From: Clostridium sp. LS
GTDB lineage: Bacteria; Bacillota; Clostridia; Clostridiales; Clostridiaceae
Reading direction: 5' to 3'
Assembly: GCF_002760435.1 (NCBI RefSeq)
Contig: NZ_AUUU01000080.1
Coordinates: forward strand, 1-45,054
Length of the DNA: 45,054 bases
The notes under the pieces are model-generated. The model did not search any database, was not told where the DNA came from, and was given only the letters and a program-made list of their open reading frames with translations. Made by a program: the position numbers and the translations under genes. Positions 40,945 to 45,054 of the stretch are shown here, one piece after another (position 1 is the first letter of the stretch; every line of letters starts with the position of its first letter).

Positions 40945-42015
40945 GTGAGTTATAAATTATTAATAATAAATCCAGGCTCAACATCAACAAAAATATCTGT
41001 ATATGAGGATGAAAAAGAAATTTTTGGAGAAACATTAAGACATTCTTCAGAAGAAATAAGTAAATATAAACACATATCAGATCAACAAAATTTCCGAACA
41101 GAAGTTATATTAAAAATGTTAGAGGATAATAAAATAGATATAAAGGGGGTAGACGCTGTAGTTGGCAGAGGAGGACTGTTGAAGCCGATTATAAGTGGAA
41201 CATACAAAGTAAATGATAATATGTTAAAAGATTTGAAGGAAAGCGTAAATGGAGAACATGCATCAAATCTTGGTGCTATAATTGCAAATGAAATTGCGGG
41301 ATCAATAGATAAACCAGCATTTATTGTAGATCCAGTAGTTGTAGATGAAATGGAAGAAATAGCAAGATTATCAGGAATTCCAGAACTCCCAAGAAAAAGT
41401 ATTTTCCATGCACTAAATCAGAAGGCGGTAGCTAAAAAATATGCAAAAGAATCTGGACTTAATTACGAGGATGTAAATGTTATCGTAGCACATATGGGTG
41501 GAGGAGTTTCTGTTGGGGCGCATAAAAAAGGAAAAATAATTGATGTTAACAATGCTCTCGATGGAGAGGGACCTTTTTCGCCAGAAAGAAGTGGAAACGT
41601 TCCAAGTGGTGATTTAGCGAGAATGTGCTTTAGCGGAAAGTATACATTAGAAGAAATTTTAAAGAAAATAACAGGAAAAGGTGGGTTTGTAGCGTACCTT
41701 AATACAAATGATGCAAGAGTCGTAGAAAATGCAGCCTTAGAAGGAGATCCAAAAGCAAAATTAGTGCATGACGCAATGGGATATCAGGTGGCTAAAGATA
41801 TAGGTGCAGCAGCAACAGTACTTAGTGGCAAGGTAGATGCTATAATTTTAACTGGAGGTATGGCATACGGAAAACCAATAGTAAACTTGATTAGCGAAAG
41901 GGTATCATTTATAGCTCCGATTACCGTTTATCCTGGTGAAGATGAAATGCTTGCTTTGGCGCAAGGAGTAATTAGAGTTTTAAATGGAGAAGAGGAAGTT
42001 AAAGAGTATAAATAA
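40945..42015 (+). CDS. buk: Butyrate kinase
   Basis: A 356-residue cytoplasmic kinase of the acetate/butyrate kinase family. Conserved parts are the N-terminal [16 protein letters not shown], the VVGRGG loop, [23 protein letters not shown] and [12 protein letters not shown]. It interconverts butyryl phosphate plus ADP with butyrate plus ATP. The start is GTG at 40945 behind AGGGAGG. No phosphotransbutyrylase gene is adjacent, unlike the classical ptb-buk operon, so this may be a second butyrate kinase or act on another branched or short-chain acid. Confidence 0.95.
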   Translation: MSYKLLIINPGSTSTKISVYEDEKEIFGETLRHSSEEISKYKHISDQQNFRTEVILKMLEDNKIDIKGVDAVVGRGGLLKPIISGTYKVNDNMLKDLKESVNGEHASNLGAIIANEIAGSIDKPAFIVDPVVVDEMEEIARLSGIPELPRKSIFHALNQKAVAKKYAKESGLNYEDVNVIVAHMGGGVSVGAHKKGKIIDVNNALDGEGPFSPERSGNVPSGDLARMCFSGKYTLEEILKKITGKGGFVAYLNTNDARVVENAALEGDPKAKLVHDAMGYQVAKDIGAAATVLSGKVDAIILTGGMAYGKPIVNLISERVSFIAPITVYPGEDEMLALAQGVIRVLNGEEEVKEYK

Positions 42016-42022
42016 TTTTATA

Positions 42023-42059
42023 TAAACATATTGCCAAATTAAAAGTGGCAATATGTTTA
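42023..42059. terminator. Hairpin between buk and MATE gene
   Basis: A perfect 14-bp stem (42023-42036 with 42046-42059). T-runs are poor on both sides, but it lies between two converging genes. Confidence 0.55.
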
Positions 42060-42074
42060 AGGCACAATTAAAAA

Positions 42075-43409
42075 TTAAGTATTTAATAGAATTTTCTTTC
42101 TACAGTTTCCATAGAGATAATATAGAAATCGTACAGAAAATCCGGCAATCCAACCAATAGGTATAGCAATCCATATACCGCTTATACCAATTCTATTAAT
42201 TAAAAATATTGAAATAGGTATTTGTACACACCATAGTGATATTATAGTCGAAATCATTGGTATTAAAGAATTACCCATGCCAAGTAAAATACCATTAGTA
42301 ACAACCATAGCTGCATATACAATATAAAATAATCCAACTACAGTAAGATAATTTTGTCCTATGTTAATAACTAAAAGGTCGCTGACAAATAACCGCATGA
42401 GAAATCTTGAAGATGAAACAATTATACTAGTTATACTTATGCAGGCAATAAAGCTTATTGCTAATGTACAATAATAACCTTTTCTTACTCTACACGGTTT
42501 ATTTGCACCTAAGTTTTGCGCAGTAAAAATAGAGAGAGCATCAGCTAAATTAAGAGCTGGCATTTGAGCAAAGGAATCAAGCTTCCCAGCAATGGCTAAT
42601 GCAGCGACAGAATCTGTTCCAAAGCTATTAGTTAAAACTTGAATAACTATAAGTCCACCAGCAATAAATAGTTTTTGGATTGCAATTGGGAATCCAATGT
42701 CTAAACTTAATTTAAGTATACTTAAGTCAAAATGTATATCTCTAATGTTAAACTTAAATTCATAATAAATTTTATTAAAGTAAATAAAGCACCCAATGAA
42801 AGAAAAGGTTTGAGATATAACTGTGGCAGCAGCTGCTGATGATGAATCTAAATTAAGAATCCCTATAAACAAAAAATCCAAAAAAATATTTAGAATAGTT
42901 GAAGCTATAAGAAAATACAGAGGTGTTTTTGAATCACCCATACCTCTTAAAATGCTACTTATAGTATTATAAAGAAATGAAGATATAGTTCCAATTAAAA
43001 GGATTTTAAGAAAAGTTTTAGATTCAGACATTATCTCCAGTGGAATATTAAAAAAGACTAGCAAGTGCGAAATATTTATAAATCCTAATATAGTAACTAT
43101 TAATGATATAACAAAGGAAAATATGAATGATGTATCTATAGTCTTTTTTATATTGAGCATGTCTTTTGCGCCAAAATATCGAGCAACTAATATATTAATG
43201 CCCAAAGTTAATCCCATAACTACTAATAAGATAGCAAACATAATATTAGAACTGGCACTAACAGAAGCAAGTGCGTTTTTACCTAGAAGATTACCTACTA
43301 TAAGGCTGTCTACAATATTATATGACTGTTGAAAAATATTTCCTATAAGTATTGGGATTGTAAATTTTAATATAACAGACTCTTCTTTGCCTTTAGTTAA
43401 ATCTTTCAT
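42075..43409 (-). CDS. MATE-family multidrug/metabolite efflux transporter
   Basis: A 444-residue membrane protein with about 12 hydrophobic segments. The N-terminus MKDLTKGKEESVILKFTIPILIGNIFQQ and the repeated half (SLDIGFPIAIQKLF) are typical of MATE antiporters, which export cationic compounds using Na+ or H+. ATG 43409 follows GGTGA at about 6 bp and matches the usual MATE start; an ATG four codons upstream is less likely. It is divergent from the second MocR regulator and is its likely target. Confidence 0.92.
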   Translation of the reverse strand: MKDLTKGKEESVILKFTIPILIGNIFQQSYNIVDSLIVGNLLGKNALASVSASSNIMFAILLVVMGLTLGINILVARYFGAKDMLNIKKTIDTSFIFSFVISLIVTILGFINISHLLVFFNIPLEIMSESKTFLKILLIGTISSFLYNTISSILRGMGDSKTPLYFLIASTILNIFLDFLFIGILNLDSSSAAAATVISQTFSFIGCFIYFNKIYYEFKFNIRDIHFDLSILKLSLDIGFPIAIQKLFIAGGLIVIQVLTNSFGTDSVAALAIAGKLDSFAQMPALNLADALSIFTAQNLGANKPCRVRKGYYCTLAISFIACISITSIIVSSSRFLMRLFVSDLLVINIGQNYLTVVGLFYIVYAAMVVTNGILLGMGNSLIPMISTIISLWCVQIPISIFLINRIGISGIWIAIPIGWIAGFSVRFLYYLYGNCRKKILLNT

Positions 43410-43472
43410 TTTTATCACCATCCATATTTAAATATTTTATTATAATAAAAGTACTCATTTCATTTAATTTAT

Positions 43473-43502
43473 TTGGCATTTATAGTACACTAAGAGTATA
43501 AG
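43473..43502 (+). promoter_or_regulatory. Promoter of MocR regulator 2
   Basis: TTGGCA-N18-TATAAG, 5 of 6 matches in both boxes, about 70 bp before the regulator start. Confidence 0.5.
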
Positions 43503-43540
43503 ATAGTTATAAAATATGGACAACAACTGGATTTTGAATG

Positions 43541-43554
43541 TGGACTAGTACAGA
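43541..43554. promoter_or_regulatory. Operator candidate before MocR regulator 2
   Basis: TGGACTAGTACAGA contains the same ACTAGTACA core as the palindrome at 36784-36797 before the paralogous regulator. It lies downstream of the promoter and just before the ribosome binding site, suiting autorepression. Confidence 0.45.
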
Positions 43555-43574
43555 TAAATATGGAGGGAAGCCTT

Positions 43575-44906
43575 TTGACCAAATATGAAGCTATAATAAA
43601 TTATATAAAAGACGGGATAATGAGTGGAAGTATTAAGCAAGGTAAAAAGCTTCCATCAATAAGAACTATTTCTGAAAAATTTAATTGTAGCAAAGTAACT
43701 GCAACAAAGGCGTATACTTTGTTAGAAAAGGAGCATATAGCATACTCGATTCCTAAAAGCGGACATTATGCTATAGCGAGAAACTTAACTAAAGAAGAGA
43801 AGCTTGTTTCGGAAAAAATTGATTTTTTTACATCTGCTCCAGATAGCTCCGTTGTTCCTTATGAAGACTTTCAGCATTGTATAAATCAGGCTATGAATTA
43901 TTATAAGGAGAATTTGTTTCATAATTCAGATACTCAAGGATTAAAAGATTTATTAACTGTAGTAAAAAAGCAATTGCAAAATTATCAGGTATTTGCTAAT
44001 GAAGAGAATATATTTATTACTTCTGGATCTCAACAAGCAATAAACATATTAACTATGATGGAATTTCCAAATGGGAATAGAAATGTACTAGTTGAGCAAC
44101 CAACATATCATGGTGTTATTAAATCCTTAGAGCTTAATAATGTAAAGATATTAGGGATAGATAGAAGTGAAGATGGGATAAACTTTCATGAACTTGAAAG
44201 AATTTTTAGGAATGAAAATATAAAGTTTTTCTATACTATACCGAGATTTCATAATCCTACAGGCTACTCTTATACTAATAAAGAAAAGCAAAGGATACTT
44301 AAGCTTTGCGAAAAATACGATGTTTATATAGTTGAAGATGATTATCTTGGGGATTTAGATGTAGATAAGAGATCATACCCAATATATTCTTTAGATGCTT
44401 CAGCAAGAGTAATATATCTAAAAACTTATTCTAAAATATTACTACCAGGGCTAAGAATCGCTGCAACTGTAATACCATCAAAACTTATCAGTAAATTTCG
44501 AGAATATAAAAAATGGACAGATATAAATACTTCAATGCTTTCTCAAGGGGCACTACAGATATATATTAAAAGTGGTATGTTTGATAGACACATAAAAGAA
44601 ATTAAAAATTTGTATCATTTAAGGATGAATTTCCTTTTTGATTTAGTTAAAAATCAAAATTATCCAATTGATAAATATTACATACCTAAGGGTGGATTTT
44701 TTGCAAGCTTTGAAATTAATAATGATAAGAATGTTAGAGATATAATTAAAAATTTATATACAAAGAATATTTTAATTGGTGATTCAAGCAGATATTATTT
44801 AAATAATAATGTAAATAACAAATTTATAAGAATCAGTATAAGTAAACTAAATAACAATGAGATTGAAAAAGGAATTTCAATAATATTAAATGAGATTAGC
44901 AGTTAA
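43575..44906 (+). CDS. MocR-family regulator 2
   Basis: A 443-residue paralogue of the regulator at 35439-36773, alike over its whole length. The winged HTH covers about 1-68 (LPSIRTISEKFNCSKVTATKA split across helices), followed by the aminotransferase domain with SGSQQA, VEDDYLGDL and the PLP Lys 287 in TYSKILLPG. Start: a TTG at 43575, with GGAGGG (43561-43566) 8 bp upstream. The in-frame ATG at 43560 overlaps that site, and the paralogue starts at the equivalent of the TTG. It is divergent from the MATE transporter, which it probably controls. Confidence 0.93.
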   Translation: MTKYEAIINYIKDGIMSGSIKQGKKLPSIRTISEKFNCSKVTATKAYTLLEKEHIAYSIPKSGHYAIARNLTKEEKLVSEKIDFFTSAPDSSVVPYEDFQHCINQAMNYYKENLFHNSDTQGLKDLLTVVKKQLQNYQVFANEENIFITSGSQQAINILTMMEFPNGNRNVLVEQPTYHGVIKSLELNNVKILGIDRSEDGINFHELERIFRNENIKFFYTIPRFHNPTGYSYTNKEKQRILKLCEKYDVYIVEDDYLGDLDVDKRSYPIYSLDASARVIYLKTYSKILLPGLRIAATVIPSKLISKFREYKKWTDINTSMLSQGALQIYIKSGMFDRHIKEIKNLYHLRMNFLFDLVKNQNYPIDKYYIPKGGFFASFEINNDKNVRDIIKNLYTKNILIGDSSRYYLNNNVNNKFIRISISKLNNNEIEKGISIILNEISS

Positions 44907-44962
44907 AAATAGTTAATTTATACCTCTTTAATACGATAAGTATATTAGAGTGTACGTAATAA

Positions 44963-45054
44963 GGCACATTCAAAAAAATAACAAGTCCATTTGCCAGTAT
45001 ATTTTCCATCATGCTGTGTCGGCAAATTGACCTAATAGGCCCACTATGAGGGCA
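44963..45054. repeat. GC-richer segment, probable end of a dispersed repeat (partial)
   Basis: From GGCACATTC at 44963 to the window end the base composition changes: 44991-45054 is about 45% GC against under 30% nearby. It contains an inverted pair TTTGCC ... GGCAAA and reads like the end of a non-coding repeat or MITE-like element that continues beyond the window. No convincing reading frame is present. Identification as a repeat is inference. Confidence 0.4.

Noticed and set aside
1..45054. CRISPR arrays, tRNA or rRNA genes, transposases and prophage genes.
   Set aside because: No regular spacer-repeat array, cloverleaf-like conserved sequence, rRNA segment or mobile-element protein was recognised on reading both strands; a dedicated RNA search was not possible.

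Overview
The window looks like chromosomal DNA of a low-GC, spore-forming, saccharolytic Clostridium (sensu stricto), probably near the solvent-producing C. beijerinckii group. The evidence is the strongly AT-rich sequence, clostridial codon use, a butyrate kinase, a Tlp-type small acid-soluble spore protein, CotF-like coat proteins, and strong AGGAGG-type ribosome binding sites. The species assignment is inference. I see no rRNA, tRNA, CRISPR array, phage gene or transposase gene.

Left end (1-6.8 kb): the tail of a transketolase gene, an RpiR-type regulator, then a LevR/CelR-type sigma-54 activator (minus strand) divergent from a lactose/cellobiose-family PTS (separate EIIA, EIIB and EIIC genes). 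A near-perfect -24/-12 promoter precedes the EIIA gene, and four copies of an 8-mer lie upstream. No phospho-beta-glucosidase gene is present.

Exopolysaccharide block (7.0-18.8 kb): two paralogous GT2 glycosyltransferases, a LicD-family protein, a membrane-anchored UDP-GlcNAc 4,6-dehydratase-like protein, a Wzy/O-antigen-ligase-like membrane protein, GT4 and ExoA-like GT2 transferases, a small initiating phosphoglycosyl transferase, a WlbA-like oxidoreductase and GalU. No Wzx flippase or chain-length regulator is seen. Several gaps here carry intergenic elements built from degenerate 7-bp repeats.

Middle (18.9-23.4 kb): a previously easy-to-miss 52-residue membrane protein (minus strand), a GAF-GGDEF diguanylate cyclase without the inhibitory RxxD site, an AlbA_2/ATPase-type regulator, and tyrS with its own promoter and terminator but no T-box.

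Amine/imino-acid oxidation locus (23.5-31.5 kb): an OCD/mu-crystallin-family protein, a 2Fe-2S protein, an FAD/NAD protein fused to a two-cluster ferredoxin domain, a BFD-type 2Fe-2S protein, a DAO-family flavoprotein and RidA form one operon. An AraC-type regulator follows, then a convergent APC-family permease. The operon and the permease share a 17-mer upstream motif, and both carry an intrinsic terminator inside the 5' leader. This is the most interesting system in the window.

Beta-glucoside locus (31.6-35.4 kb): a cytoplasmic GH30 enzyme, an AraC regulator and a ROK kinase. Tandem direct repeats spaced 22 bp, each set 21 bp before a -10 box, precede GH30 and lie between the regulator and the kinase.

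Right end (35.4-45.1 kb): two paralogous MocR regulators, one divergent from a YciI-GNAT pair and one divergent from a MATE transporter, sharing an ACTAGTACA motif. Between them are a methyltransferase, two tandem pairs of split CotF-like coat genes, tlp and a stand-alone butyrate kinase. The window ends inside a GC-richer segment that looks like the end of a dispersed repeat.
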